Assembly: GCA_964488865.1 (NCBI GenBank)
Contig: CAZAWR010000013.1
Span: 1-64,000 of the forward strand
Source of the DNA: MWCO01 sp964488865
GTDB taxonomy: Bacteria > Myxococcota_A > Polyangia > Polyangiales > Polyangiaceae
Direction: 5' to 3'
DNA length: 64,000 nt
The notes under the pieces were generated by a model. It was not told the origin of the DNA and ran no database searches. It saw only the letters and a program-made list of their open reading frames with translations. The position numbers and the translations under genes are program-made. Each line of letters starts with the position of its first letter. Position 1 is the first letter of the stretch. Of this stretch, positions 1 to 8,116 are shown one piece after another.

Positions 1-227
1 GCGAGTCCTGATCGCCTTCTTGCGGGGCCCCGCACTTAGGGAACCGCCGTTCTAGTTGTTGTCTGTTATCCGTCCATCGTCGGCCCCGGGCCTCAACCCA
101 GCGGCGATTTCGGGCACGCAGCACCAGCAGAAGAAGTGCCCCGCTTTCCGTCTTCAGATCCGGTCCCCCCCTTCCCGTGGATCCTTCCGACGTCAACCCT
201 TCCCTCCTTCACGACCGCGGCAACGCC
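1..227. other. left edge, no gene start supported
   Basis: No gene can be supported here. A perfect 14-bp palindrome, TGCGGGGCCCCGCA, lies at 21-34; it could be the hairpin of a terminator for a gene left of the window, but no T-tract follows it. The rest leads into the FHA-GGDEF gene. Long open frames on the minus strand across this stretch are high-GC shadows. Confidence 0.4.
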
Positions 228-1139
228 ATGGTATCGTGGGGCGTGCCTCGCCGTCCTGACGATGACGAACGCACGGTCATTACCGTGCTCAAACCCGCGC
301 AGAAGCGTGCTTCCGCCGAACCCGGAGAAGCGTGCCTCGTCATGATCTATGGGCCAGAGCTTGGCCGCCGGATCCCCCTGCGCAGGACCAGCGCCATGGA
401 GATCGGGCGCCACCCTTCCAACGACTTCCCTCTCGACCAGGAGTCCGTGAGTCGTCGTCACGCCCGTATCGTCTGGTCCGACGAGCACTGGCACGCCGTC
501 GACCTGGGGTCCACCAACGGCACCTACGTCAACGACGAGATCGTGACCGATCGTGTCCTGCGAGACGGTGATCAGATCAAGGTCGGCCGAACCATCCTGA
601 AGTTCCTCGAGGGCGGAAGCGTGGAAACGTCCTACCACGAGGAGATCTATCGTCTGATGACCTTCGATGGTCTGACCGGCGCGCACAACAAGCGGTTCTT
701 CCACGAGGCCCTCGAGCGAGAGGTCTCCCGCAGCAAGCGCTACGCCCGGGACCTGTCCCTGATCCTGTTCGACATCGATCACTTCAAGAAGGTGAACGAC
801 ACCTATGGTCACATCGCGGGGGACGCGGTCTTGCGCCAGCTCGCCGCCCTCGTTCGCGCGAACATCCGACGGGAGGACATCTTCTCTCGGGTGGGGGGCG
901 AAGAGTTCGCCATCATCGTGCCCGAAACCGCCGCACCGGATGCCGCCGCGGTCGCGGGCAAGATCCGGTCCCTCGTGGAGGCCACCGAGATGATGTTTGA
1001 TGCCATCTCGATCCCCGTCACGGTGAGCCTCGGTGTGGCCGGCATGGACTCGAACGAGACTTCGGAGTCCCTGTACGCCAAGGCCGATGCCTTGCTCTAC
1101 CGGGCCAAGCAGTCCGGCCGCAACCGCGTGGTTTCCTGA
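228..1139 (+). CDS. FHA-GGDEF diguanylate cyclase
   Basis: Cytoplasmic enzyme predicted to make the second messenger c-di-GMP from two GTP, controlled by an N-terminal FHA phosphothreonine-binding domain. The FHA domain (about residues 50-120) has the canonical GRHPSND, SRRHARI and STNGTYVND blocks. The GGDEF domain (about 145-303) has the active-site signature as GGEEF, and an RRED sequence exactly five residues before it, which fits the RxxD inhibitory I-site; activity and product inhibition are therefore both likely. There is no signal peptide or TM segment. The start is uncertain: ATG 228 is used, but an in-frame GTG at 177 would add 17 residues and neither has a clear ribosome binding site. 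The PP2C phosphatase at 6.4 kb is a possible functional partner of the phospho-dependent domain; this is inference only. Confidence 0.92.
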   Translation: MVSWGVPRRPDDDERTVITVLKPAQKRASAEPGEACLVMIYGPELGRRIPLRRTSAMEIGRHPSNDFPLDQESVSRRHARIVWSDEHWHAVDLGSTNGTYVNDEIVTDRVLRDGDQIKVGRTILKFLEGGSVETSYHEEIYRLMTFDGLTGAHNKRFFHEALEREVSRSKRYARDLSLILFDIDHFKKVNDTYGHIAGDAVLRQLAALVRANIRREDIFSRVGGEEFAIIVPETAAPDAAAVAGKIRSLVEATEMMFDAISIPVTVSLGVAGMDSNETSESLYAKADALLYRAKQSGRNRVVS

Positions 1140-1353
1140 CTCCCCCTGCCGATACCACCTTGCACAATCCGGCAAGTCGATGCATGGGGACTTTCGTGCA
1201 ACCCGCCTTGCTTGCCAACCCGTGTGCCTCGAGCTGGTGGGCCGCATCGTCCATTCTTGCCTCCGGCCCGCACGCGGTACGCAATCCCTGTCGCGGGCCC
1301 CTTTCCCTTGCGCTATCCTCTGCGCCCTCTTCCTATCCACATCGAGGCGTGCG

Positions 1354-3192
1354 ATGAGCACCGACACCAACGACAACATCCCTGCTGCGGCTGTCTCAGC
1401 TGCCGCTCCTTCGCAGGACGACGCCTCGGATGCGGCGTCGCCCACCGATCCTTCCACCCCCAGCGACGTGCTCTCCGGCTCGGACGAACCCCCGGTCGAC
1501 GAGGCGCCGTGCCCAGGCAACGAAGTGCAGCCAACCGTCGCCGCTGGCGTTCACGAAGACATCGACGAGCCGTGCCCCGGAAACGAGGCGCCAAGAAACT
1601 TCGCCCCGTCCATCGCCGAGACGGCCTGGGAGGACGAGCCGCTCGAGCCTGGCGACGACATTGGCAATCGCATCGACGGTCCCGCTCACCACGAGCGCAC
1701 CACCACCGATGTCGAGGCCGCCGCTGCCAAGCGCCGCAACAAGCGACCCAAGAAGAAGAGCGAGGCCAGGGAGCCCGAGGCAACCTCCCGCCCCAAGGGA
1801 AAGGGCAACGCGGCGCCCAGGGAACGCCCCGCCTTCCACGTCGGCGAAGAAGTGTTCGGAAAGGTCGTCGAAGTCCTCCCCGACGCCATCTTCATCGACC
1901 TGTCCTCCAAGGCAAAGGCCATCTTCGACCGTCATGAGCTCTCCGCCGATCCGCCCCAGCCCGGCGACCAGTTCATTGCCCAGGTCCACGGAGACGGATC
2001 CCGCGGCGGCCTCGTCGTCCTCACCAACACCCCCGGGCGCGTCGAGACCACCAAGGCAACCGTCCTCGCCGCCCTCGAGTCCGGCGAACCCGTCGAAGCC
2101 CTCGTCACTGGCGTCATCAAAGGAGGCGTCGAGCTCGACGCCGACGGGCTTCGCGCCTTCGCTCCCGGCTCGCACGTGGACCTACGGCTCGGCGCTGACC
2201 TCTCCCACCTCATCGGCCGACGCCTCCCGTTCAAGGTCATGAAGTTCGCCAAGAACGGCAAAGAGGTCGTCCTCTCCCGCCGTGAGCTGCTCGAGAAAGA
2301 GGCAACCCAGGCCCGCCAAGACGGGCTCGCCAAGCTCCAACCTGGTTCCGTCGTCGACGCCGTCGTTCGCTCCGTCGTCGAGTGGGGCGTGTTCGTCGCC
2401 ATCCCCTCGGCCAACAACATCGAAGGCCTCATTCACGTCTCCGAAGCCGCCTACGAGCGGAACGCGAAGCTCGCCGACCTGTTCAAAGCGGGCCAGAAAA
2501 CCGAGGTCAAAATCCTCCGCATCGACGAAAAGGGCAAGCTCTGGCTCAGCCGCAAGGCCGTCGTCGGTGACCCCTGGGAGGCGTCCGCCGCCAAGTTCTC
2601 CGTCGGGACTCGCGCCGTCGGCCGCGTCGCCCGCATGCAACCCTTCGGCGTCTTCGTCGAGTTGGCTCCCGGCATCGATGGTCTGATCCGAACCGCGGAC
2701 CTCTCCCTCCGCCGCATCAATGACCCCAGCGAGGTCACCACCGTCGGCGAGGAGATCGAAGTGATCGTCGTCAACGTCGACACCAAGCAACGCAAGATAG
2801 CCCTGCATCCCGCCCTGCATGGGGAAGGGGAGGAGCCCCGACAGAAGGTCGCCCCCTACCGTACCGTCAACGTGGAAGTCGTCTCCGCAGACGCTCCAGG
2901 CCTTGCCGTTCGCATCCTCGGCGTCACCGGCGCATCCGCCCGCGGCTTCATCCCCGCCGGTCATACCAACACCGCCCGCGGCACGGATCTGCGACGGGAG
3001 TTCCCCACCGGCACCCAACTCGAGGCCAAGATCATCGAGATCGACCCCAAGCGTGGCGAAGTGAAGCTCTCCATCCGCGCCCTCAAGGAAGACACCGAGA
3101 AGGCCGCCTACCACGAGTACCGAACGAAGGTCGCTCGCGAATCCAAGTTCGGAACCTTCGGCGACCTGTTCGCCAAGCGCCGCGGCGACTGA
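1354..3192 (+). CDS. multi-S1-domain RNA-binding protein
   Basis: 612-residue cytoplasmic protein with a long acidic and then Lys/Arg-rich N-terminal region (1-160, including RRNKRPKKKSE) followed by about five S1-type OB folds. The clearest S1 starts are VGEEVFGKVVEV, LQPGSVVDAVVRSVVEWGVF, VGTRAVGRVARMQPFGVFVE and a final degenerate repeat ending EVKLSIRAL. It resembles ribosomal protein S1 in overall plan, but the N-terminal charged extension and divergent second repeat fit the separate S1-domain proteins common in Myxococcota, so rpsA is not assigned. A role in RNA binding, translation or RNA decay is likely. ATG 1354 is chosen because the S1 protein begins there with an upstream GAGGCG; the frame open further upstream is not convincing coding sequence. 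It converges with tyrS over 45 bp. Confidence 0.85.
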   Translation: MSTDTNDNIPAAAVSAAAPSQDDASDAASPTDPSTPSDVLSGSDEPPVDEAPCPGNEVQPTVAAGVHEDIDEPCPGNEAPRNFAPSIAETAWEDEPLEPGDDIGNRIDGPAHHERTTTDVEAAAAKRRNKRPKKKSEAREPEATSRPKGKGNAAPRERPAFHVGEEVFGKVVEVLPDAIFIDLSSKAKAIFDRHELSADPPQPGDQFIAQVHGDGSRGGLVVLTNTPGRVETTKATVLAALESGEPVEALVTGVIKGGVELDADGLRAFAPGSHVDLRLGADLSHLIGRRLPFKVMKFAKNGKEVVLSRRELLEKEATQARQDGLAKLQPGSVVDAVVRSVVEWGVFVAIPSANNIEGLIHVSEAAYERNAKLADLFKAGQKTEVKILRIDEKGKLWLSRKAVVGDPWEASAAKFSVGTRAVGRVARMQPFGVFVELAPGIDGLIRTADLSLRRINDPSEVTTVGEEIEVIVVNVDTKQRKIALHPALHGEGEEPRQKVAPYRTVNVEVVSADAPGLAVRILGVTGASARGFIPAGHTNTARGTDLRREFPTGTQLEAKIIEIDPKRGEVKLSIRALKEDTEKAAYHEYRTKVARESKFGTFGDLFAKRRGD

Positions 3193-3237
3193 CCCAGGTA
3201 TTCCCCCCCAAAGCAGCGCGGAGCGCTCGAGTTGGGC

Positions 3238-4524
3238 CTAGCGCAACAGCTTCACCAGAAAGAAGTTCTTCTTGCCCTTGCGTAGCACGAAGTATCGCCC
3301 GTGCAGCGCGTCCGCCCGAAGAACCTTGTGCCCTGCGTCCACAACACGCTGGTTGTTGACGTAGATTCCCCCTCCCGCGATGTCCTTGCGCGCCGCCCCC
3401 TTCGACTTGCACAACTCCGTTCTCACAAGCAGGTCCGCAAGCTCCACGCCATCGCCTTCGTAGGAATCGCCGGCCTCTTCCCTCGAGGGCGCCTCCGACA
3501 TCACGTCGAGCAACGTGGTCTCACCCAACTCCGCAATCGACTGCCCGAACAACGCCAGCGCTGCCTTCTCCGCCTCCATGGTCGCAGTCTCGCCGTGCGT
3601 CAGCGTCGTCAGATCCCGCGCCAGCGTCCGCTGCGCCTCCCGAAGATGGGGAGCCTCCGCCACCTGCTTCTCCAGCGCCGCAATCTCCTCGCGTCCTCGC
3701 ATCGTGAGCATGCGAAGCAGCTTGATCACGTCCCCGTCCTCCGCCCGAACCCAGTACTGGTAGTACTGATACGGACTCGTCTTGCTACCGTCGAGCCACA
3801 CCGCGCCCTTCTCGGTTTTGCCCAGCTTCTTCCCGTCCGACGTCGTGAGCAGCGGGGACGTGATCCCAAACGCGCGACCAGAACGGCGACGTCGGATCAA
3901 GTCGATTCCCCCAAGGATGTTCCCCATCTGATCGCTGCCCCCCAGCTGGAACGTGCACCCATGGTGGTCGTACAGGTGCATGAAGTCGTGCGCTTGGAGC
4001 AACATGTAGCTGAACTCCGTGAACGAGATCCCCTGCTCCCGCTCCGTCAGCCGCGTGCGCACGGAATCCCGGTTCATCATCACGTTGACCGAAAAGTGCT
4101 TGCCAGTATCCCGCAAGAAGCTCAGCAGCGACTCCGAGCCGAGCCAGTCGTGGTTGTTCACGATCGTGACGGCTCCGCCATCCGACTTTCCGAGGAAATG
4201 CTCGAGCTGGGACCGGATCCCGGCGAGGTTGCGCTCCACCCGATCCATGTCGAGCAGGTTGCGCTCCTCGCTCTTGCCGCTCGGGTCGCCGATCACTCCC
4301 GTCGCACCCCCAAGCAGCGCAATCGGCCGGTGTCCCGCGCGCTGCATCCGCATCAGCAACAAGATCTGAAGCAGGCTGCCCACGTGGAGCGAGTCGGCGC
4401 TCGGGTCGAACCCGATGTAGCACGTGACCTTTTCCTTCCCGAGGATCTCCCCGACCTCCGGGCTCGTCGTCTGATCGATCAGCCCGCGCCACGCGAGCTC
4501 GTCATGCACATTCGCTTCCGCCAT
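3238..4524 (-). CDS. tyrS: tyrosyl-tRNA synthetase
   Basis: Class Ic aminoacyl-tRNA synthetase that charges tRNA-Tyr. The Rossmann catalytic domain holds the HIGH-like segment as SLHVGSLLQ, the tyrosine/ATP pocket region GGATGVIGDPSG, QLGGSDQMGN, and the KMSKS-like loop as KKLGKTE. The C-terminal about 60 residues form an S4 RNA-binding domain (KSKGAARKDIAGGGIYVNNQ). The 428-residue length is usual for bacterial TyrS. It lies 64 bp downstream of a DUF3829 lipoprotein gene on the same strand, possibly co-transcribed. No T-box leader is visible. Confidence 0.98.
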   Translation of the reverse strand: MAEANVHDELAWRGLIDQTTSPEVGEILGKEKVTCYIGFDPSADSLHVGSLLQILLLMRMQRAGHRPIALLGGATGVIGDPSGKSEERNLLDMDRVERNLAGIRSQLEHFLGKSDGGAVTIVNNHDWLGSESLLSFLRDTGKHFSVNVMMNRDSVRTRLTEREQGISFTEFSYMLLQAHDFMHLYDHHGCTFQLGGSDQMGNILGGIDLIRRRRSGRAFGITSPLLTTSDGKKLGKTEKGAVWLDGSKTSPYQYYQYWVRAEDGDVIKLLRMLTMRGREEIAALEKQVAEAPHLREAQRTLARDLTTLTHGETATMEAEKAALALFGQSIAELGETTLLDVMSEAPSREEAGDSYEGDGVELADLLVRTELCKSKGAARKDIAGGGIYVNNQRVVDAGHKVLRADALHGRYFVLRKGKKNFFLVKLLR

Positions 4525-4588
4525 GGCGGTCCTCCGGTTCGCACGGTTCCTACGCGAGACCCGCCCCCCAGCACAACCCCAAAGCCCC

Positions 4589-5536
4589 TCACGGCCGCCA
4601 GCGCACGAGATTCGATGCGTCGATCATCGCGTTATACTTGTTGAGCATGTCGTCCAGGTCCCGGTCGTCCAGCTTGCTGGGATCCGCGCTCCGCACCGAC
4701 TCCACGAACGTGTCGGCTCGGCCCTTGTACATCGCGAACATGAAGGCCTTGCCCACCTGGTCCGGGTGACCCGCCGCATGGTCCGACAACCCCTTGTGGC
4801 TTGCCTCGATCCGGTTCCGGAGGTCCGACACCTTGGCAGCGTCGGGCTTGTCCTTCGTCACCTCCCTCGACAACAGCTTGGCGTCCCGCAAGAACACCAA
4901 CGAGAAGTAGCGCAACCCGCCGACCTTCGACTCCTTCTCGATCGACTCGTCGTCCCGCTTGTCCGCCACGGCGTCGATGGCCTCCGCCAAATCGTCGTGC
5001 AGCTTCTGGAACTCCTCGTGGTCCACCTTGAAGACCCCATGCATCTCCTTGCCTCGCTTGTACCCGTCGCTCTTGTACCCCTTGTCCTTGTAGTACCGGT
5101 CCATCTCCTCCAACTGCCCGGAGAGGGACGCCACCAGATCGACATACCGCGGCATCATCTTGTCGATCTCTGGCATCGGCGGTGTGAGATCCGCCTTCGC
5201 CTCCTGACATAGCTGGTTGGCGTTCGGCGGCGGCGCGAAGAGCACCGAGGGAACTCGACCCGCTCGCGGCACCCCCCCCCCAAGGCGCTTGAAGTAGTGG
5301 TTGGCTGCCTTGTTGATACGCATCGCCGCGTTGAAACACTTGATGGTCCGGTCCACCTTCGAGTCCCGATGCGTCTCACCAGGATCCTCCAGCCCGGGGT
5401 CGTCCGACGCCACCGCCGAAGTGATGTCCTCCCCCTCGATCGCCGTCTTCTTCTTGCAACAACTCGCCCCGAGGCCAGCCACCGCTGCCACGCCAATCAG
5501 CAAGGAAACCCACCGCCTCGCCGCCTCACTCCCCAT
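4589..5536 (-). CDS. DUF3829-type lipoprotein
   Basis: 315-residue secreted protein. The N-terminus (MGSEAARRWVSLLIGVAAVA) is a signal peptide ending in LGASC-CKKK, an imperfect lipobox (Gly at -3), so lipidation is likely but not certain. The mature part is helical and charged, with the IKCFNAAMRINKA start and the later helical segments seen in the DUF3829/YiiG family, whose function is unknown. The start at 5536 is chosen over the longer open frame because an AGGAG lies seven bases before it. It probably leads a two-gene unit with tyrS. Confidence 0.75.
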   Translation of the reverse strand: MGSEAARRWVSLLIGVAAVAGLGASCCKKKTAIEGEDITSAVASDDPGLEDPGETHRDSKVDRTIKCFNAAMRINKAANHYFKRLGGGVPRAGRVPSVLFAPPPNANQLCQEAKADLTPPMPEIDKMMPRYVDLVASLSGQLEEMDRYYKDKGYKSDGYKRGKEMHGVFKVDHEEFQKLHDDLAEAIDAVADKRDDESIEKESKVGGLRYFSLVFLRDAKLLSREVTKDKPDAAKVSDLRNRIEASHKGLSDHAAGHPDQVGKAFMFAMYKGRADTFVESVRSADPSKLDDRDLDDMLNKYNAMIDASNLVRWRP

Positions 5537-5622
5537 CCAACTGCTCCTGCTTCCCTTCTCAGCTCGCCCACCCGCACGCGAACCTACCACGGAACTTTCC
5601 ATCGAACCGCTGCGATCTGGCG

Positions 5623-5650
5623 TTGCGTTTCCACTCGACCTGAGTATTGT
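5623..5650 (+). promoter_or_regulatory. candidate tRNA-His promoter
   Basis: TTGCGT at 5623-5628 and TATTGT at 5645-5650 are separated by 16 bp and end 17 bp before the G-1 of the tRNA. Spacing and position fit a sigma-70-type promoter; the -35 match is partial. Confidence 0.45.
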
Positions 5651-5667
5651 ATCTCGCCCATCCAGAC

Positions 5668-5745
5668 GGTGGCCGTAGCTCAGCCCGGTAGAGCACTGGA
5701 TTGTGGCTCCAGTCGTCGCGGGTTCAAATCCCGTCGGTCACCCCA
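5668..5745 (+). tRNA. tRNA-His (GTG)
   Basis: Full cloverleaf. The acceptor stem is GTGGCCG with CGGTCAC, the anticodon loop is TTGTGGC giving GUG, the T-arm carries GGTTCAAATCC, and CCA is encoded (5743-5745). The extra G at 5668 faces C73 at 5742, the G-1:C73 pair that marks histidine tRNAs. Confidence 0.97.
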
Positions 5746-5792
5746 CTTCCCCTCCTCACTATCTCCCCGCCCAACTCTCCTCCGCCAGGTGT

Positions 5793-5822
5793 TTGCGACT
5801 TGCCCCCACCGTGGGCTACTCT
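5793..5822 (+). promoter_or_regulatory. candidate promoter of the small lipoprotein gene
   Basis: TTGCGA (5793-5798), an 18-bp spacer and TACTCT (5817-5822), about 48 bp before the start at 5870. Both hexamers are imperfect, so this is a weak call. Confidence 0.3.
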
Positions 5823-5869
5823 TGCCTTGAACGGGCCCAGGGGCCCCGAGGTCGAGAAAGGACATCGTG

Positions 5870-6424
5870 ATGAGCGTCATGCGCTTCGTCGGGAACGGAC
5901 TCGCCATTGCATCGGTTCTCACAGCCTGGGGGTGCAGCGATCCCGCCGCTCCCGCCCCCCAGGGCGCCTTCAACGTGACCTTCGGAAACGCCGTCGGAAC
6001 CGGGGTCACTTGTCCCGCCATGCAACCGTCCCAACTCATGGTCGGCGCGGTGGGAAGCGCACAGCATGCCAGCGTCATCGACGGCGAGGACGGTGTTGCC
6101 GTCACCTGTACGGTCTCCAAGAGCGGCGCCGGATTCCGCGCAAGTGGAAGCATCGTCAAGGGAACCTCCCGGTTCTCCCTCGCCCCCGTCACCGTCGGAG
6201 AAGGCAACTCCAACCAGGGACGCGTCTCCGTCGCCGGCGCCAACACAGCCGGAAAGTCCTACGGTCCCACCGCCGAGACCCTCTGCACCTTCCAGATGAT
6301 CAAAGGCGCAGAAGGGTTCATCTGGCTCGCCTTCGAGTGCCCCCTCGTCATCAGCGGTTCCTCGGACAACGAGCAGTGCTCGCTGTACAACGGCTACCTG
6401 GTGTTCGAGAACTGCGAGACCTGA
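5870..6424 (+). CDS. small predicted lipoprotein, unknown function
   Basis: 184-residue protein with a signal peptide ending in a lipobox-like WGC followed by SDPAAPAPQG, so probably anchored in the outer membrane. The mature part is rich in Gly, Ser and Val and contains four cysteines (VTCPAM, VTCTVS, LCTFQM, FECPL and C-terminal QCSLY/ENCE pairs), suggesting a disulphide-stabilised beta fold. No family is recognised. ATG 5870 is preferred over the GTG one codon earlier because AAAGGA then sits seven bases away. It converges with the PP2C gene with one base between the stops. Confidence 0.7.
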   Translation: MSVMRFVGNGLAIASVLTAWGCSDPAAPAPQGAFNVTFGNAVGTGVTCPAMQPSQLMVGAVGSAQHASVIDGEDGVAVTCTVSKSGAGFRASGSIVKGTSRFSLAPVTVGEGNSNQGRVSVAGANTAGKSYGPTAETLCTFQMIKGAEGFIWLAFECPLVISGSSDNEQCSLYNGYLVFENCET

Positions 6425-6425
6425 G

Positions 6426-7307
6426 TCAAGGACGCGGCATCACCGCCGTCGTTTCCATCGCCGCCGTCTGATCCTCGTCGGTTCCCTCGTCGTCCTCGCC
6501 TCGCTCAGGGCGATCATCCGACACCAGGCACATCACCACCGCCGTGACGTTGTCCTCTCCACCGTTGCGATTGGCCTTCTCGATCAGGCGCCGGCACAGC
6601 TCCACCGGCTCCTTGCCGTCGCTCAGGATTTCGAGCAAGGCTTCATCGGTGACCATGCCCGACAACCCGTCGGAGCAGAGAACGTAGATGTCACCTTCCA
6701 CAGGGTCGTCCGCTTGCAGATCGACCACCACGTGGTCCTGCATTCCAAGCGCCCTCGTGATCACGTTCTTGGGGAGCTCACCCTTCTGCTCTTCCGTGAG
6801 CTCGGGCATCGCGAGAAGGTAGTCGTTGATCAGCGAGTGGTCCCGCGTCATCAAACGCACCTCGCCATCCCGCACCCGGTAGCAACGGCTATCCCCCACA
6901 TGCCCAATGTACAGCTTCCCGTGCCTCGACGAGAAAAGGGCACTCACCATCGTCGTGCCCATGCCCTGAAACTCCCGCGACCGGATACTGCGCTCGAAAA
7001 TCTGCCGGTTCGCGATCCGAATCCCCGTCAGCAGGCGGTTCTCCTCCTCCGACAACGAGGTGTCGAAGTGATACGGCCACGTCACGTCCTCGTTCGCCGT
7101 CGAGCGAAAAAAGTCGGCCATCGTCTCCGTGGCGACACGGCTCGCAACGTCCCCGGCTCGATGGCCTCCCATCCCATCAGCCACGATGAACAGATCATGC
7201 TCATCGAGAACGAGATAGCTGTCCTCGTTGTGCTCACGCTGCAGACCCACGTCCGTCAAGCCCGAGGCAACGATACGCATCCGATGAGAGGTGTTCGGTT
7301 CACCCAT
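6426..7307 (-). CDS. PP2C-family serine/threonine phosphatase
   Basis: 293-residue soluble PPM/PP2C phosphatase that removes phosphate from Ser/Thr on proteins, using two metal ions. All expected motifs are present in order: QREHNEDS, IVADGMGGHRAGDVAS, GMGTTMVSALF, GHVGDSRCYRVRDG, TRDHS, LCSDGLSGMV and GGEDNVTAVV. The C-terminal tail is acidic and low-complexity. The start at 7307 is chosen because GGAAG lies seven bases upstream and the fold begins soon after; 21 further codons are open upstream. It lies 90 bp downstream of frr. With several FHA proteins in the window it is a natural counterpart to Ser/Thr kinase signalling, although no kinase gene is present here. Confidence 0.93.
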   Translation of the reverse strand: MGEPNTSHRMRIVASGLTDVGLQREHNEDSYLVLDEHDLFIVADGMGGHRAGDVASRVATETMADFFRSTANEDVTWPYHFDTSLSEEENRLLTGIRIANRQIFERSIRSREFQGMGTTMVSALFSSRHGKLYIGHVGDSRCYRVRDGEVRLMTRDHSLINDYLLAMPELTEEQKGELPKNVITRALGMQDHVVVDLQADDPVEGDIYVLCSDGLSGMVTDEALLEILSDGKEPVELCRRLIEKANRNGGEDNVTAVVMCLVSDDRPERGEDDEGTDEDQTAAMETTAVMPRP

Positions 7308-7397
7308 GCAGAAACTTCCGAATCCTATCGATGACGTTTCACTTTCGTACGCACGAGCCCCCCGTGTCAAGGGCCCGGCCCACCCTGTCTCGATCCA

Positions 7398-7961
7398 TCA
7401 AATCTCGAAGATGTCCTTCTCCTTGGCCTGCTGGATCTCGTCGACCTTGCGGACTGCGTCCGACACGATCTCCTCGACGCGCTTGCGCGCCCGGCTGACC
7501 TCGTCCTCACTCGCTTCCCCATCGTCCTCCAAGGACGCCAGCATGTCTATCGCATCATGGCGGTGCTTGCGCACGGCCACCTTGCAGTCCTCCCCCATCC
7601 GCTTCACGAGCTTCACAAGATCCTTGCGTCGCTCCTCCGTCAACTGCGGAATCGGGATTCGGATCACGTCGCCGTCAAGGAGCGGGTTGATCCCCAAATC
7701 GCTCTCCCGAAGCGCCTTGTCCACAGACTTGACCGCACCCTTGTCCCACGGCCGGACCGTGAGCATCCGAGGCTCCGGCACGTTGATCGTGGCCAGCTGG
7801 TTCAGTGGCGTGGCCGTCCCGTAGTAGTCGACTCGAATGCTGTCCAGCATCCCCGCATGGGCCCGTCCCGTTCGCAGCTTGCTCAGCTCACGCTTAAACG
7901 CCTCCTGCGACTTGCCAATGGAACCACTTAGGTCGCCGATAATTTCGTCGATCATCTCCAA
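7398..7961 (-). CDS. frr: ribosome recycling factor
   Basis: 187-residue factor that splits post-termination ribosomes together with EF-G. The whole sequence fits RRF: the N-terminal helix with SIGKSQEAFKRELSKLRTGRA, the domain II core with YYGTATPLNQLATINVPEPR, WDKGAVKSVDKAL, GDVIRIPIPQLTEERRKDL, and the C-terminal helix ending KEKDIFEI. Translation may begin at Met1 or Met3. The usual neighbours pyrH and tsf are absent; the next gene downstream is the PP2C phosphatase. Confidence 0.98.
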   Translation of the reverse strand: MEMIDEIIGDLSGSIGKSQEAFKRELSKLRTGRAHAGMLDSIRVDYYGTATPLNQLATINVPEPRMLTVRPWDKGAVKSVDKALRESDLGINPLLDGDVIRIPIPQLTEERRKDLVKLVKRMGEDCKVAVRKHRHDAIDMLASLEDDGEASEDEVSRARKRVEEIVSDAVRKVDEIQQAKEKDIFEI

Positions 7962-8116
7962 AGTCTCCGTGCAACACGCGGCCCCGGGGCGGGCAGCAAC
8001 GTTCAGGGCCCGCAGCTTACCATCGATTCGCCTCCCGCAAACTCGTTCTTGCTCCCCGCCCCCAACTTCATCCCCCTCTGCTCATCACCCGCACTCAGGA
8101 ACGCCTCTCCGTAACG

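Noticed and set aside
93..1520. 475-codon open frame on the minus strand
   Set aside because: It is antisense to the FHA-GGDEF and S1 genes, whose domains are unmistakable; composition is typical of a high-GC shadow frame.
3301..4644. 447-codon open frame on the plus strand
   Set aside because: Antisense to tyrS; Arg/Leu/His-rich without any domain.
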